In this document: piece by piece, positions 51,446 to 61,001 of the stretch
Layout of the letters: each line of letters starts with the position of its first letter
How positions within the stretch are numbered: position 1 is the stretch's first letter
Assembly: GCA_963765875.1 (NCBI GenBank)
Contig: CAVXYK010000006.1
Location: forward strand, 186,001-250,000
DNA from: JAWKOK01 sp963765875
GTDB taxonomy: Bacteria > Chloroflexota > Anaerolineae > Caldilineales > Caldilineaceae
Direction of reading: 5' to 3'
DNA length: 64,000 nt
The notes under the pieces: generated by a model
What the model saw: the letters and a program-made list of their open reading frames with translations, nothing else
Told to the model about the DNA's origin: nothing
Databases searched by the model: none
Program-made: the position numbers and the translations under genes

Positions 51446-51493
51446 GGATCTCAGGGGGTTGACACGTCGGGGCATCGCCTCACCCTGAGATCC
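51446..51493. repeat. 11-bp perfect inverted repeat between convergent genes
   Basis: GGATCTCAGGG (51446-51456) pairs with 51483-51493 around a 26-base loop. It lies between the convergent DUF1638 and MscS genes and may help to end transcription, though there is no T run. Confidence 0.4.
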
Positions 51494-51515
51494 CAGAGCG
51501 CCGGACAAATCTCGA

Positions 51516-52847
51516 TCAAGGAGTTGCCAACACTTTCGTCCAGCCTCGACCAAGATTGAGATCGCGTTGGGGGAACGGAATCTCGATGCCATGCTCCTCA
51601 AACGCATCCCAGAGCATGTAGTAGAGATCACTCTCTATCACTTTGGCGTGCTCGGGCTGCTCAATCCAGGCGGCCAGTTGAAAATCAAGACTTGAATCGC
51701 CGAACCCACGAAAGAAGAGATGGGGCGTCGGTTCTGCCAGCACTTGATGATGCTTGGCAGCGACAGATTGAGCGATTTCCTTCACGTGATGAGGACTACT
51801 CGCATAGGAAACCCCAAACGGCAGCTGAATACGAAGGCGATTGTTGGTCTTCGTAAAGGTCGTTACCTCAGTCGTCAGAAATACGTCGTTTGGGATGACA
51901 ACCTCAACGTTGTCGTTGGTCCTTACCGTTGTCGAGCGGATATTTACTTTCTCAACCGTGCCGATCCCACCGTTGACATCGATCACGTCGCCCGGTAACA
52001 ACGCCTGCTCAAAGAGCAACACAATCCCACTGATAAAACTGGCCACAATGCTCTGAAGACCGAAACCGACACCAACCGACAGCGCACCACCAATCAGTGC
52101 CAGCGTCGATAGATCGATGCCGAGGATGTGTAAGGCCAGTAAGAAGCCGATAGCCAGAACGACATAGCGACTGATCGTAACAGCCGACTCGACTACGCCC
52201 GCCTCAACCGATGGCCTGGATGCAAGTAGCCGACGCACCGATATCTGTACGATCCAAGAGGCGACGATAAACCAATAAAGGGCCAGCAATGCCGCAGTCA
52301 GATCGCTGACCGTCATCGGCGTTCCAAAGAGTGAGAACAGTGGAATACTGGCAAGTGGGCGCAGACTGACGAAGTTGTCGAGGAGGCTGGTCACCACCCC
52401 CCAGAGGAAGAGGGGCATGAAGACCCAGTGATGAAACGGGCGTGTGGCTTCACCGAAGCGGTGATAGAGTATTGCTAACAACCCACGATAGAACAGCCAT
52501 GCCCAGGCCAGCGGCTCGACCCCAGCTATAAGCCCCATGGGATGCCCCTGCCTCACGAAAGCCCACCCAACAATGTTCAACAGCATCAGGGCCAGAATCG
52601 GAGCAAAGAGCAGGGAGACAGAGTACATTAACGGTCGCCGCCCGGCCGATGCCTCCACGCCCTTCGTCGCTCGGTTTCTTCGCTCGTACCAGCCTCGTAG
52701 GATTATCGACAGTATCCAAGAGAAGAGAAAGATAGCGATGAGCGCGATGAGCTCTCGCTGCACAATGGGACGCGCCAACAGGACGAAGAAAATCTGTACT
52801 TGCTGAATCGCAAGATTAACGGCCTCTAAGACTTCTTCTGAAACCAT
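51516..52847 (-). CDS. Mechanosensitive ion channel, MscS/MscK family
   Basis: The protein has 443 residues from ATG 52847 with GGAGGAG upstream. Six or so helices precede the pore helix and beta domain: LSTLALIGGALSVGVGFGLQSIVASFISGIVLLFEQALLPGDVIDVNGGIGTVEKVNIRSTTVRTNDNVEVVIPNDVFLTTEVTTF is the conserved MscS TM3 plus beta barrel. The C-terminal alpha/beta domain contains VLAEPTPHLFFRGFGDSSLDFQLAAWIEQPEHAKVIESDLYYMLWDAFEEHGIEIPFPQRDL. It is a medium-size multi-helix member, probably relieving osmotic downshock. Four bases separate it from the upstream solute-binding gene, so they form one unit. Confidence 0.93.
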   Translation of the reverse strand: MVSEEVLEAVNLAIQQVQIFFVLLARPIVQRELIALIAIFLFSWILSIILRGWYERRNRATKGVEASAGRRPLMYSVSLLFAPILALMLLNIVGWAFVRQGHPMGLIAGVEPLAWAWLFYRGLLAILYHRFGEATRPFHHWVFMPLFLWGVVTSLLDNFVSLRPLASIPLFSLFGTPMTVSDLTAALLALYWFIVASWIVQISVRRLLASRPSVEAGVVESAVTISRYVVLAIGFLLALHILGIDLSTLALIGGALSVGVGFGLQSIVASFISGIVLLFEQALLPGDVIDVNGGIGTVEKVNIRSTTVRTNDNVEVVIPNDVFLTTEVTTFTKTNNRLRIQLPFGVSYASSPHHVKEIAQSVAAKHHQVLAEPTPHLFFRGFGDSSLDFQLAAWIEQPEHAKVIESDLYYMLWDAFEEHGIEIPFPQRDLNLGRGWTKVLATP

Positions 52848-52851
52848 CGAA

Positions 52852-54096
52852 TCACTCCTCCTCGCAATCGGCAGGCATGTCAACGTCCTCAGGCGCGTAG
52901 TCCTGAATCAGTATCACTTCATGCCCAAAGCGACAGACTGATTCGGCCGGCGTCAGAACGCCGGTCACTGCATTGACGTAGGCACGATCTCCGGCTTCAT
53001 AGAATTCCTCTCGGTACAGGGCATTGGGCAACGAGACAGCAGTCACGCTCTGGGCCGAAAAACCGGACAGCAACGGGTAGACACGCGGATCGACATTGAC
53101 ATTGCGATTGGCCGGCACTCGCCCCAAGTCTCGCATCAAAGTCGTACTTTGCTGGGCATTCGTCAAATATCGTGCCACCGCCAGCGCAATTTCGGACTGT
53201 GTCGATGACGAAGAAGTGCTCAACATCACCGTTTCCACAGGCAAGAGCGGGCCGGACGGTCCAGCGGGCCCAGATGGAAGTACAGAGACCCTGGTGTATT
53301 TCGTGGCCGTAGCCTCATCGATGAGTGTCAATTCGTCGGGACCTGCCACATAGTAGGTTACCTGACCGCTTGTAAACATCTCCTCCATTGCAGCGTCATC
53401 CGTATTGAGAATCACGCCCGCATCATCCTGAACGTCGTTGAGCCATACAAGCCACTCAGTAAAACCACTTCCGTCCAATGTAAAACGGCCTGAATCGTCA
53501 AACAGGCCGTGGCCAAAGGTTTGAATGCCCCAATAGGAGAGCCTGAACCGGGGTACCAGCGCGATCCGATTACCTGCGTCGGCCTGCGCCAGCAACGCTT
53601 CAAGCGAAGCCGGCGGCGATGGAGCCTGTGAGCTATTATAGTAGAGAGCCACCGGGTAGAGAGACAAGGGGAAGCCGAAGATTCTTGCCTCATAGATTAC
53701 TGCCGAAAGCGCATTTTCATAGTAAGCGGGCTTATCGAAATCAAGCGCATCAACTGAGCGGATCGTCTCTGTTTCCACCAGATCACGTATCCATTCGCTC
53801 GAACCAATCAACAGATCCGGACCGATCCCTTGAAGGGTCGCATTGATATAGCGATCAAGTAGTTCTTCTTGCGGCACGTGAACGCTGATGACGGTTGTGC
53901 CTGGGCTGATCTCCGTCACCTGGCTTAGAATCTGGTCCAGCACTTCGGCATCCGCTTCGTCCCAGCTATGCCAGAGGATGACATTGTCGGCGAGGTTAAC
54001 TTCACCTAGCAGAGGCGCAACACAGCCGCCTAGCGTTAGGGGCAACAAAAGCGAAACGAACAATGGGATCAGACGAAAATTCATTTTCCGGTCCAT
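52852..54096 (-). CDS. Extracellular solute-binding lipoprotein (ABC-type, family 1)
   Basis: The protein has about 414 residues. ATG 54096 or 54084 precedes a lipoprotein signal, RLIPLFVSLLLPLTLGGC. Features of carbohydrate-type binding proteins include VILWHSWDEADAEVLDQILSQVTEISPGTTVISVHVPQEELLDRY, GIGPDLLIGSSEWIRDLVETETIRSVDAL, IYEARIFGFPLSLYPVALYYN and MFTSGQVTYYVAGPDELTLI. No permease or ATPase gene is adjacent, and the next gene on the strand is an MscS channel, which is an odd pairing. The ligand is unknown; an osmotically relevant solute would fit the channel neighbour but is speculation. Confidence 0.85.
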   Translation of the reverse strand: MDRKMNFRLIPLFVSLLLPLTLGGCVAPLLGEVNLADNVILWHSWDEADAEVLDQILSQVTEISPGTTVISVHVPQEELLDRYINATLQGIGPDLLIGSSEWIRDLVETETIRSVDALDFDKPAYYENALSAVIYEARIFGFPLSLYPVALYYNSSQAPSPPASLEALLAQADAGNRIALVPRFRLSYWGIQTFGHGLFDDSGRFTLDGSGFTEWLVWLNDVQDDAGVILNTDDAAMEEMFTSGQVTYYVAGPDELTLIDEATATKYTRVSVLPSGPAGPSGPLLPVETVMLSTSSSSTQSEIALAVARYLTNAQQSTTLMRDLGRVPANRNVNVDPRVYPLLSGFSAQSVTAVSLPNALYREEFYEAGDRAYVNAVTGVLTPAESVCRFGHEVILIQDYAPEDVDMPADCEEE

Positions 54097-54141
54097 CAAA
54101 GTTGGTGAGTGCGATTTTTCGGCCCCTCTTGCAGGCATCAA

Positions 54142-54910
54142 TGCCTGTCAAAAGTCACCGCGTTTCCAGTGGATCGAGCCTGCCCACAAGCAAGTCTTGA
54201 GCCACGGTTCTGTCGACGACAGCTTACTACTGTCTATCATGACTCCGCAAGCAAGTCAACCAGCCAGTTTCCTCACCGATTCCTCAGGAGACCTCGTAGA
54301 TGCCACAACTTTGCATACCGTTGTACAGCCCAATAGTTTACCAAGAAATGCGGGCTGTGTTATGCTGTGGACGTCCGGTCTACTCCCTGTTTGGGCCTGG
54401 ACACGATGTGCGTTTTGCCGAATTATCGTGGTCGTCTGTCGTCGTTATTCAGTGACATAGAAAGAGCGAAATCAGAATCAAGTCGAAAGGGCTAAGACGC
54501 ACTTTCACTTCAGAATGCACAACGCGGTCGGATTTCGAAAAATCGAGAATCTGGCTTCAGGATGGAGTGTGAAATGGTCTTGGCTTCTGCAGATATATGT
54601 CCGGCGGCAGCGCAGATACAAAGAGCGGCACTACTACGGCGCGCCTGTAGTATGGCTGCTCTGAATGCGCGTGGAGCGCCGGATCAACGATGTAGTGGAA
54701 AACAGATTTTGGCCAACGACATTTGGGCATGAAGTTGCGCGTATCGTGGGACCAGTCGAGACGTAGAGTCGAGCACCTCGCCAACTGCACTGTTCTTGCC
54801 CAAGAGTAAACTGAAACATCTTGTTTCGGACCAATTTGATTCTTTTGGAAACAACTCCGGCAAAGATGCGTTAATGAATTGGCATCGTCCTGCAATCCGC
54901 CGGCAATTTA
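54142..54910. other. 769-bp gene-free region upstream of the pfa locus
   Basis: No frame on either strand reads like a protein; the longest candidates are Ser/Arg-rich and lack ribosome sites. The region is somewhat lower in GC than its surroundings and lies between the divergently transcribed solute-binding gene and pfaD. It must hold the promoters of both. I could not pick a convincing -35/-10 pair or operator. Confidence 0.6.
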
Positions 54911-56569
54911 ATGGAGAGTATAGTCTTGAGCATGGGACTTCAAACAATTGGCACCTGGTTCGGGAATGGCAACGGCGCTTCCTTTTCAGCAGCCGCGCTT
55001 GCTGAAGCAATTGCCCGTTATCGCTCCCCGGCGTACATTGTCCGCGAAGGGCAAAATGGACGCGTTGGCGTTGCACAGGATGGCGTCTTCCAGCCAGGAT
55101 TCGCCTCGGCGACCGATAACGGGGCGGAAAAAGACGAGGGCGGTCATCCGTGCCTGGGCATACTGCCCGCGCTCTATCCAGAGTGGCTCGGAGATCGCTC
55201 CTTTCTCGAAGCCCATGGTCTCCGCTTCCCCTACGTCGCCGGCGCAATGGCACGCGGCATCGCCTCTGCCTCCATCGTCATCGAGATGGCCCGGGCCGGC
55301 ATGCTCGGTTTCTTCGGCTCCGGCGGCTTGAGTATTGAACGCGTCGAGAGCGCGCTGTCAGCCATTGAGGAAGCGCTCAGTGACGGTCAGCCTTGGGGAT
55401 GCAACTTGATCCACTCGCCCCAAGAGCCCGAACTCGAAAACCGCATGGTCGACCTGTTACTGCGCTTCAGGGTGCGACGCGTCTCAGCTGCAGCCTTCAT
55501 GAGCCTGACACCTGCGGTGGTGCGCTACGCATATACCGGCGTGCACCGGGATACCAACGGCCAGATTGTGCGAGAGAATCACATCTTCGCCAAGATTTCC
55601 CGTCCCGAAGTAGCAGAGCACTTCATGTCTCCGCCGCCGGCGGACATGGTCGAAGCCCTTGTCCGCTCCGGCGATCTGACTCGCGAAGAGGCTGACCTGG
55701 CAATGGAATTGCCCATCGCCGAGGACTATACCGTCGAGTCTGACTCTGGCGGACACACTGACAATCGGCCGTTGGGCTCACTATTCCCGACCATCGCCCA
55801 GGTCCGCGACGCAATGACCGCCAAACATAACTACGTGCGCCCTCTTCGATTGGGCGCGGCCGGGGGGCTGGGCACGCCCGAGGCCGTGGCTTCAGCCTTT
55901 GGCCTTGGCGCAGCCTATGTCCTGACCGGCTCGGTCAACCAGAGCTGTGTCGAGGCCGGCGTCTCAGACGACACTCGAGAACTGTTGGCCAAAGCCGAAC
56001 TAGCCGACATGACGATGTGTCCTTCTGCTGACATGTTTGAGCTTGGCGTCAAGGTCCAGGTGCTCAAGCGTGGCACCATGTTTGCCGCACGAGCCGATAG
56101 GCTCTATGCACTCTACACCAAGTTCAACTCACTGGAAGAGATCCCGCAGGATGAGATCGACCGGCTGGAAAAGCAGATTTTCCGGCGCTCGCTGGCGGAA
56201 GTCTGGAATGATACTCGTTCGTTTTTTGAAGTCCGCAATCCCGCGGAAGCCGAACGTGCCGAGCGTGACCCAAAGCACAAGATGGCGCTGGTCTTTCGTT
56301 CCTACCTGGGTCTATCCAGCCGCTGGCCGATAGACGGCACTGTTGATAGACGCCTCGATTATCAAATTTGGTGCGGCCCTGCCATGGGAGCCTTCAACGA
56401 TTGGGTGAACGGCTCATTCTTAGAGGCCCCAGAGAACCGCACCGTTGTACAAGTCGCACGCAATCTACTGGAAGGCGCAGCCTACGTGACACGTGGGCTG
56501 CAACTGCGTAGCTATGGCGTGCCCGTTCCCGCATCAGCGCTCAATTTTCGACCGCGAGAGCTGCGCTAG
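54911..56569 (+). CDS. pfaD: PfaD-type trans-acting enoyl reductase of PUFA/polyketide synthesis
   Basis: The protein has 552 residues from ATG 54911 (ATG 54932 is an alternative). It is an FMN-dependent TIM-barrel enoyl reductase of the nitronate-monooxygenase-like PfaD family, which reduces enoyl-ACP on Pfa synthases in trans. Visible are LGILPALYPEWLGDRSFLEAHGLRFPYVAGAMARGIASASIVIEMARAGMLGFFGSGGLSIERVESAL, WGCNLIHSPQEPELENRMVDLLLRFRVRRVSAAAFMSLTPAVVRYAYTG, the FMN/phosphate region RLGAAGGLGTPEAVASAFGLGAAYVLTGSVNQSCVEAG and FELGVKVQVLKRGTMFAARADRLYALY. The C-terminal DYQIWCGPAMGAFNDWVNGSFL is also typical. It lies 36 bases before the KS-AT gene. In marine bacteria pfaD usually ends the cluster; here it leads. 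Confidence 0.92.
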   Translation: MESIVLSMGLQTIGTWFGNGNGASFSAAALAEAIARYRSPAYIVREGQNGRVGVAQDGVFQPGFASATDNGAEKDEGGHPCLGILPALYPEWLGDRSFLEAHGLRFPYVAGAMARGIASASIVIEMARAGMLGFFGSGGLSIERVESALSAIEEALSDGQPWGCNLIHSPQEPELENRMVDLLLRFRVRRVSAAAFMSLTPAVVRYAYTGVHRDTNGQIVRENHIFAKISRPEVAEHFMSPPPADMVEALVRSGDLTREEADLAMELPIAEDYTVESDSGGHTDNRPLGSLFPTIAQVRDAMTAKHNYVRPLRLGAAGGLGTPEAVASAFGLGAAYVLTGSVNQSCVEAGVSDDTRELLAKAELADMTMCPSADMFELGVKVQVLKRGTMFAARADRLYALYTKFNSLEEIPQDEIDRLEKQIFRRSLAEVWNDTRSFFEVRNPAEAERAERDPKHKMALVFRSYLGLSSRWPIDGTVDRRLDYQIWCGPAMGAFNDWVNGSFLEAPENRTVVQVARNLLEGAAYVTRGLQLRSYGVPVPASALNFRPRELR

Positions 56570-56605
56570 AACGTCGGATCCGTTTACAAAGGACAGAAAA
56601 GCCCG

Positions 56606-59600
56606 ATGAGTAACCAAAGAGAAAACCGAGAGCACGTCTCCCCAGAAATTGCAGTCGTAGGCGTAAGCGCCCTCTTCCCCGGTTCGACCGACGCCAGAGG
56701 ATTCTGGCAGAATATTGTCGAAGGCGACGATCAGATCAGAGAAGTCCCGCCCCATCATTGGTTGCTCGAGGACTACTATGACCCTGATCCGACTGCGCCT
56801 GACAAGACTTATGGCAACACCGGCGCCTTTCTGGACGAAGTGCCTTTCGATTCTATGGCCTTTGGTATCCCGCCAAACATCATCCAGCAGACCGATACCA
56901 GCCAACTGCTTGCACTGATCGTTGCGCAGAAGGTTCTGGACGATGCGGCCGAAAGCGAGTTCGAGCACATTGACAAGAGCCGCATCAGCGTCATTCTCGG
57001 CGCCACCGGCACAACCGAGCTGGTTGTCCACCTCGGATCACGCCTGCAGAGACCACTTTGGCTCAAGGCCCTTCGCGACAACGGCGTGCCCGAAGACGAA
57101 GCCCAGGCAATCTGTCAAAGCATATCAGACAACTACGTGCCTTGGACCGAGGCTTCCTTCCCCGGCCTGCTGGGCAACGTGGTCGCCGGCCGCATCGCCA
57201 ACAAGCTGGACCTGGGCGGCACAAACTGTGTGGTCGACGCGGCCTGCGCCAGCTCATTGTCAGCCCTCTCCATGGGTCTGAGTGAACTCTATCTCAAACA
57301 GTCGGACATGGTGATCATCGGCGGCGTGGACACGCTCAACGACATTCTCATGTACATGTGCTTCAGCAAGACGCCTGCGCTCTCAGCCACCGGCGATTGC
57401 CGTCCCTTTTCGGACCAGGCCGACGGCACCATCATGGGCGAAGGACTGGGCATGTTGGCCCTGCGCCGCCTGGAAGATGCCGAGCGAGACGGCGACCGCA
57501 TCTACGCCGTGATTCGCGGCATCGGCTCCAGCTCAGATGGCAAGGGCACTGCCGTCTATGCGCCCAAGGCTTCCGGCCAGGCAAACGCACTGCGCCGGGC
57601 CTATGACAACGCCGGCTACACCCCGCGTACAGTCGAGTTGCTGGAAGCCCACGGCACCGCAACCAAGGCCGGTGACCTGGCCGAGTTCCAGGGCGCGGCC
57701 AGCGTCTTTGCCGAAGGCGGTGGCAACGACACCCAGTGGTGCGGGCTCGGATCGGTCAAATCCCAGATCGGCCACACCAAAGGCGCCGCCGGGGCCGCCT
57801 CATTGATCAAAATCGTCATGGCGCTGCACCACAAGGTGCTGCCACCGACCATCAAAGTCGAGCGCCCCAATCCCAAACTCGATGTCGGGAACAGCCCGTT
57901 CTATCTGAGCACCGAGACTCGACCCTGGGTGCGTGGCAGCGACCACCCGCGGCGTGGCTCCGTGTCGTCATTTGGCTTTGGCGGCAGCAATTTTCACGTT
58001 GCGCTTGAGGAATACACCGGCAAATCAGGCCAAAAGGATCGCTTCCGCCCTTCGCCAACCGAACTATTTCTAGTCAGCAGCGACAGCGCCGAAAGCCTCA
58101 TCAACGCGTGTGCGACGCTCACTGACGAATTTAGTGACCCAAGCAGCTTTCAGTTCCTGGCCCGTGAAACCCAGTTGGCCTTCAACGGTGAACTTCCGTG
58201 TCGACTTTCCATCGTGGCCAAAGACTTTGATGACCTTCAGGCCAACCTCAATGCAGCTATCAAAGCCATTCGCCACGAGCCGGCCAAGGCGCAGCGCTCG
58301 CCTCAGGGATGGACCTACTCCGGCGTCACATCGCCTGATCACGATAGCAAGCTCGGCTTCCTCTTCCCCGGCCAGGGCAGCCAGTATATTGGCATGGGCG
58401 CCGAGTTAGCATCGGGCTTCGCGGAGAGCCAAGCGGTCTGGGACGAAGCAGCCGATCTCGAATTTGAACTGGGTCAGAAATTGCACGAAGTCGTCTTTCC
58501 TGCGCCTGTCTTCACTCCTGAAGATCGTGCGACACAGGAGACGCGCCTGCGTTCAACCGATTGGGCGCAACCGGCCATCGGGGCCGCCAGTCTCAGCCAC
58601 TTGGTGATCATGAACAAGTTGGGCATCCAGCCCGATTGCGTTGCCGGCCATAGCTTCGGCGAAGTCACAGCACTGCATGCCGCCGGCGCGTTGGACCGCA
58701 AGGCGTTCTTCTCCGTAGCCCGTAAGCGCGGCGAACTGATGGCCGAGGCGGCCAGCATGTTCCCGGGCGCTATGACTGCCGTCTTCCATGATGCCGATGC
58801 CGTCGCCGATCTGCTCGGCGAGTGGAACAAGGGCGTCGTGATTGCCAACCACAACAGTCCGGAACAGGTAGTCATTTCCGGCATCACCACCGCCATCGAA
58901 GCGGTTGAGGAGAACTTGACCAACGCAGGCATCCGTTTCAGCCGCCTGCCTGTATCGACCGCCTTCCACTCGACCGTCGTGAAGCCCGCAGCCGCACCGT
59001 TTCAGACTTTTCTGGAACTCGTGCCCATGGCGAGTCCGCGACTTCCGGTCTATTCGAACAGCTCAGCCACAGTCTATTCTTCGGACGTCGACGCCATGCG
59101 CGAGACGCTCTCCCGCCAGATTGCTCGCCCTGTGCGCTTTGCCGAAGAGATTGAAGCCATGTATTCAGCAGGTGTGCGCACCTTTTTGGAGGTTGGACCC
59201 GGCACAGTATTGGGCAACCTGGTCACCAAGATTCTGGGCGAACGACCCCATGCCGCCATCTCCATGGATCGCAAGGGTCAGCACGGTCTGACCAGTTTCT
59301 GGAACGGCATTGCCCAGTTGGCCATCGCCGGCGTGCCCATGGCGTTGGATCGCCTTTGGGACGGCATCAACTGCGGCGAGGATCCGCGATTGAAGGCAGT
59401 GCCCAAGCTTGCCATCAATATCAGCGGCGTCAACTACAACAAGCCCTATCCGCCCAAGAACGGCGCGGCAGGACTTCCTGCCCCTAACCCGCCGCGAGCG
59501 CAGATAGCATCGAGCAAAGCAAGCGGAAGCAGTGGTTCAATCAGCAGTCCAACACCTGCACCGCAACCGACAATAGCGGCTCAACCTGCCGGAGCCCGAA

Positions 59601-59758
59601 GTGCCGCTCAGCCGGCCGTGGCTATGCCGGCAGTGGCCGCGATTCAAGCCCGAATCGCCAGCGACGCTAACGCCAACGCCCCCGGCGCCGGCAGCCTCGG
59701 CCCAACCGGCCATGTCAACACCGAGTATGGTCCCTGCGCCCGCCATACCGCCAGTTAA
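56606..59758 (+). CDS. pfaA: PfaA-like PUFA/polyketide synthase, KS-AT part (frameshifted downstream)
   Basis: The ketosynthase (about residues 10-470) opens EIAVVGVSALFPGSTDARGFWQNI and carries the catalytic Cys in VDAACASSLSAL, His in LEAHGTATKAGD and His in KSQIGHTKGAAGAASL, with the FGFGGSNFHVALEEY closing motif. The malonyl/acyltransferase (about residues 585-900) has LGFLFPGQGSQYIGMG and the Ser in GHSFGEVTALHAAGAL. The domain order and the downstream ACP array match PfaA. Homology continues past the stop at 59758: at about 59680 the Pro/Ala linker passes to frame 3 and at about 59880 to frame 1. The last 30 residues of this frame are thus out of frame. GGACAG lies before the ATG. Confidence 0.92.
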   Translation: MSNQRENREHVSPEIAVVGVSALFPGSTDARGFWQNIVEGDDQIREVPPHHWLLEDYYDPDPTAPDKTYGNTGAFLDEVPFDSMAFGIPPNIIQQTDTSQLLALIVAQKVLDDAAESEFEHIDKSRISVILGATGTTELVVHLGSRLQRPLWLKALRDNGVPEDEAQAICQSISDNYVPWTEASFPGLLGNVVAGRIANKLDLGGTNCVVDAACASSLSALSMGLSELYLKQSDMVIIGGVDTLNDILMYMCFSKTPALSATGDCRPFSDQADGTIMGEGLGMLALRRLEDAERDGDRIYAVIRGIGSSSDGKGTAVYAPKASGQANALRRAYDNAGYTPRTVELLEAHGTATKAGDLAEFQGAASVFAEGGGNDTQWCGLGSVKSQIGHTKGAAGAASLIKIVMALHHKVLPPTIKVERPNPKLDVGNSPFYLSTETRPWVRGSDHPRRGSVSSFGFGGSNFHVALEEYTGKSGQKDRFRPSPTELFLVSSDSAESLINACATLTDEFSDPSSFQFLARETQLAFNGELPCRLSIVAKDFDDLQANLNAAIKAIRHEPAKAQRSPQGWTYSGVTSPDHDSKLGFLFPGQGSQYIGMGAELASGFAESQAVWDEAADLEFELGQKLHEVVFPAPVFTPEDRATQETRLRSTDWAQPAIGAASLSHLVIMNKLGIQPDCVAGHSFGEVTALHAAGALDRKAFFSVARKRGELMAEAASMFPGAMTAVFHDADAVADLLGEWNKGVVIANHNSPEQVVISGITTAIEAVEENLTNAGIRFSRLPVSTAFHSTVVKPAAAPFQTFLELVPMASPRLPVYSNSSATVYSSDVDAMRETLSRQIARPVRFAEEIEAMYSAGVRTFLEVGPGTVLGNLVTKILGERPHAAISMDRKGQHGLTSFWNGIAQLAIAGVPMALDRLWDGINCGEDPRLKAVPKLAINISGVNYNKPYPPKNGAAGLPAPNPPRAQIASSKASGSSGSISSPTPAPQPTIAAQPAGARSAAQPAVAMPAVAAIQARIASDANANAPGAGSLGPTGHVNTEYGPCARHTAS

Positions 59759-59759
59759 C

Positions 59760-59880
59760 ACGCCGGCGGCTATCGAGACGACTATGCCGCCGGGCGTCAG
59801 TCAGATGCCGGCGACAAGTGCATCTGCCCCGCAGCAACAGGCCACAACATTCATCCCAGCCCTCGAGATCAAGGACCAAT
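59760..59880 (+). pseudogene. pfaA: Pro/Ala-rich AT-ACP linker in frame 3
   Basis: Frame 3 from about 59680 reads a linker rich in Pro, Ala, Thr and Met (VPAPAIPPVNTPAAIETT, APQQQATTFIPALEIKDQ) that joins the KS-AT piece to the frame-1 ACP piece. It has no start of its own; it is one exon-like slice of the same broken synthase gene. Confidence 0.55.
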
Positions 59881-60732
59881 GCAGATTCCTTGCAATGGGT
59901 CGGCGCATTCCAGGAGATCCAACAGAACACCGTCGACGCGCACATGGCCTTCCTATCGGTTGCCGAGCAGTCGATGAAGAGCCTTGAGGCGATGCTCTCC
60001 GGACAGCCGGGAGCAGCACCTGCCGCGCCCGCTGCTCCAGCCCAGCCTGTGCAACCTGCGATTCAGCCTTCAGCGCCCATTCTGCCTGCCCCCGCCCCGA
60101 TACAACCGTTGCCCGGCGGACTCGCCGACTCGACAATCGGAACTGAGCTGCCGGATCGCAACGGCCAGAGCAGTGGACCATCCGCAGTGTCGTCACCGAC
60201 CGCCAAGGTCGCTACGGTTCCAAAGAGTTCGGCCACGCCTCCCTCCACGCAACCCGCCCTCGACCTCACGCCCATCATGCTGGAAGTCGTCACCGAAAAG
60301 ACCGGCTATCCGACCGAGATGCTCGAAATGGGCATGGCGCTGGACACCGACCTGGGCATCGACTCCATCAAGCGCGTCGAGATCCTGGCCGCCATGCGCG
60401 AGCGCGTGCCGACCCTGCCCGAGTTCGACCCCAACGAGATGACGGCCCTCAACACCCTGGGAGAAATCGTCGATTACATGGACGCCCAACTTGGTGGTCA
60501 GCCGGCAGCAGACGTCGGCTTGCAGCTTCAGCCGCAGCGCAGTCGGCCGTCGACCTCACGCCGATCATGCTGGAAGTCGTCACCGAAAAGACCGGTTACC
60601 CGACCGAGATGCTCGAAATGGGCATGGCGCTGGACACCGACCTGGGCATCGACTCCATCAAGCGCGTCGAGATCCTGGCCGCCATGCGCGAGCGCGTGCC
60701 GACTCTGCCCGAGTTCGATCCCAACGAGATGA
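59818..60732 (+). CDS. pfaA: PfaA-like synthase piece: linker helix and ACP 1 (frameshifted)
   Basis: Frame 1 carries the conserved pre-ACP helix LQWVGAFQEIQQNTVDAHMAFLSVAEQSMKSLEAML, seen in PfaA proteins before the first carrier domain. A Pro/Ala linker follows, then the first ACP core (60262-60501) with the phosphopantetheine Ser in DLGIDSIKRVEIL. True coding ends near 60510; the tail to 60732 is Arg/Ser-rich out-of-frame translation of ACP 2. The ATG at 59818 is not a real start. Confidence 0.75.
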   Translation: MHLPRSNRPQHSSQPSRSRTNADSLQWVGAFQEIQQNTVDAHMAFLSVAEQSMKSLEAMLSGQPGAAPAAPAAPAQPVQPAIQPSAPILPAPAPIQPLPGGLADSTIGTELPDRNGQSSGPSAVSSPTAKVATVPKSSATPPSTQPALDLTPIMLEVVTEKTGYPTEMLEMGMALDTDLGIDSIKRVEILAAMRERVPTLPEFDPNEMTALNTLGEIVDYMDAQLGGQPAADVGLQLQPQRSRPSTSRRSCWKSSPKRPVTRPRCSKWAWRWTPTWASTPSSASRSWPPCASACRLCPSSIPTR

Positions 60733-61001
60733 CGGCCCTCAACACCCTGGGCGAAATCGTCGACTACATGGACGCCCAACTGGGTGGTCAGCCGGCAACA
60801 GAGTCGATTGCAGTTTCAGCTGTAGCGCCAGCCGACCGTCGACCTCACGCCGATCATGCTGGAGGTCGTCACCGAAAAGACCGGTTACCCGACCGAGATG
60901 CTCGAAATGGGCATGGCGCTGGACACCGACCTGGGCATCGACTCCATCAAGCGCGTCGAGATCCTGGCCGCCATGCGCGAGCGAGTGCCGACCCTGCCTG
61001 A
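60567..61001 (+). CDS. pfaA: PfaA-like synthase piece: ACP 2 (frameshifted)
   Basis: Frame 3 encodes the second carrier domain from DLTPIML (60552) through LGEIVDYMDAQLGGQPATESIAVSAVA; the remainder to 61001 is out of frame. The Ser of DSIKRVEIL is the predicted phosphopantetheine site. A likely single extra C in the GCGCCAGCCGACC stretch near 60830 would explain the change to the next frame. Confidence 0.7.
   Translation: MLEVVTEKTGYPTEMLEMGMALDTDLGIDSIKRVEILAAMRERVPTLPEFDPNEMTALNTLGEIVDYMDAQLGGQPATESIAVSAVAPADRRPHADHAGGRHRKDRLPDRDARNGHGAGHRPGHRLHQARRDPGRHARASADPA

Noticed and set aside
53888..54460. A 190-codon + strand frame antisense to the solute-binding gene and into the gap
   Set aside because: Ser/Arg-rich, no recognisable motif, and mostly antisense to a well-supported lipoprotein gene.
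54557..55253. - strand frames in the gap before pfaD and across the pfaD 5' end
   Set aside because: They are Arg/Ser/Cys-rich with no motifs; part overlaps pfaD in antisense.
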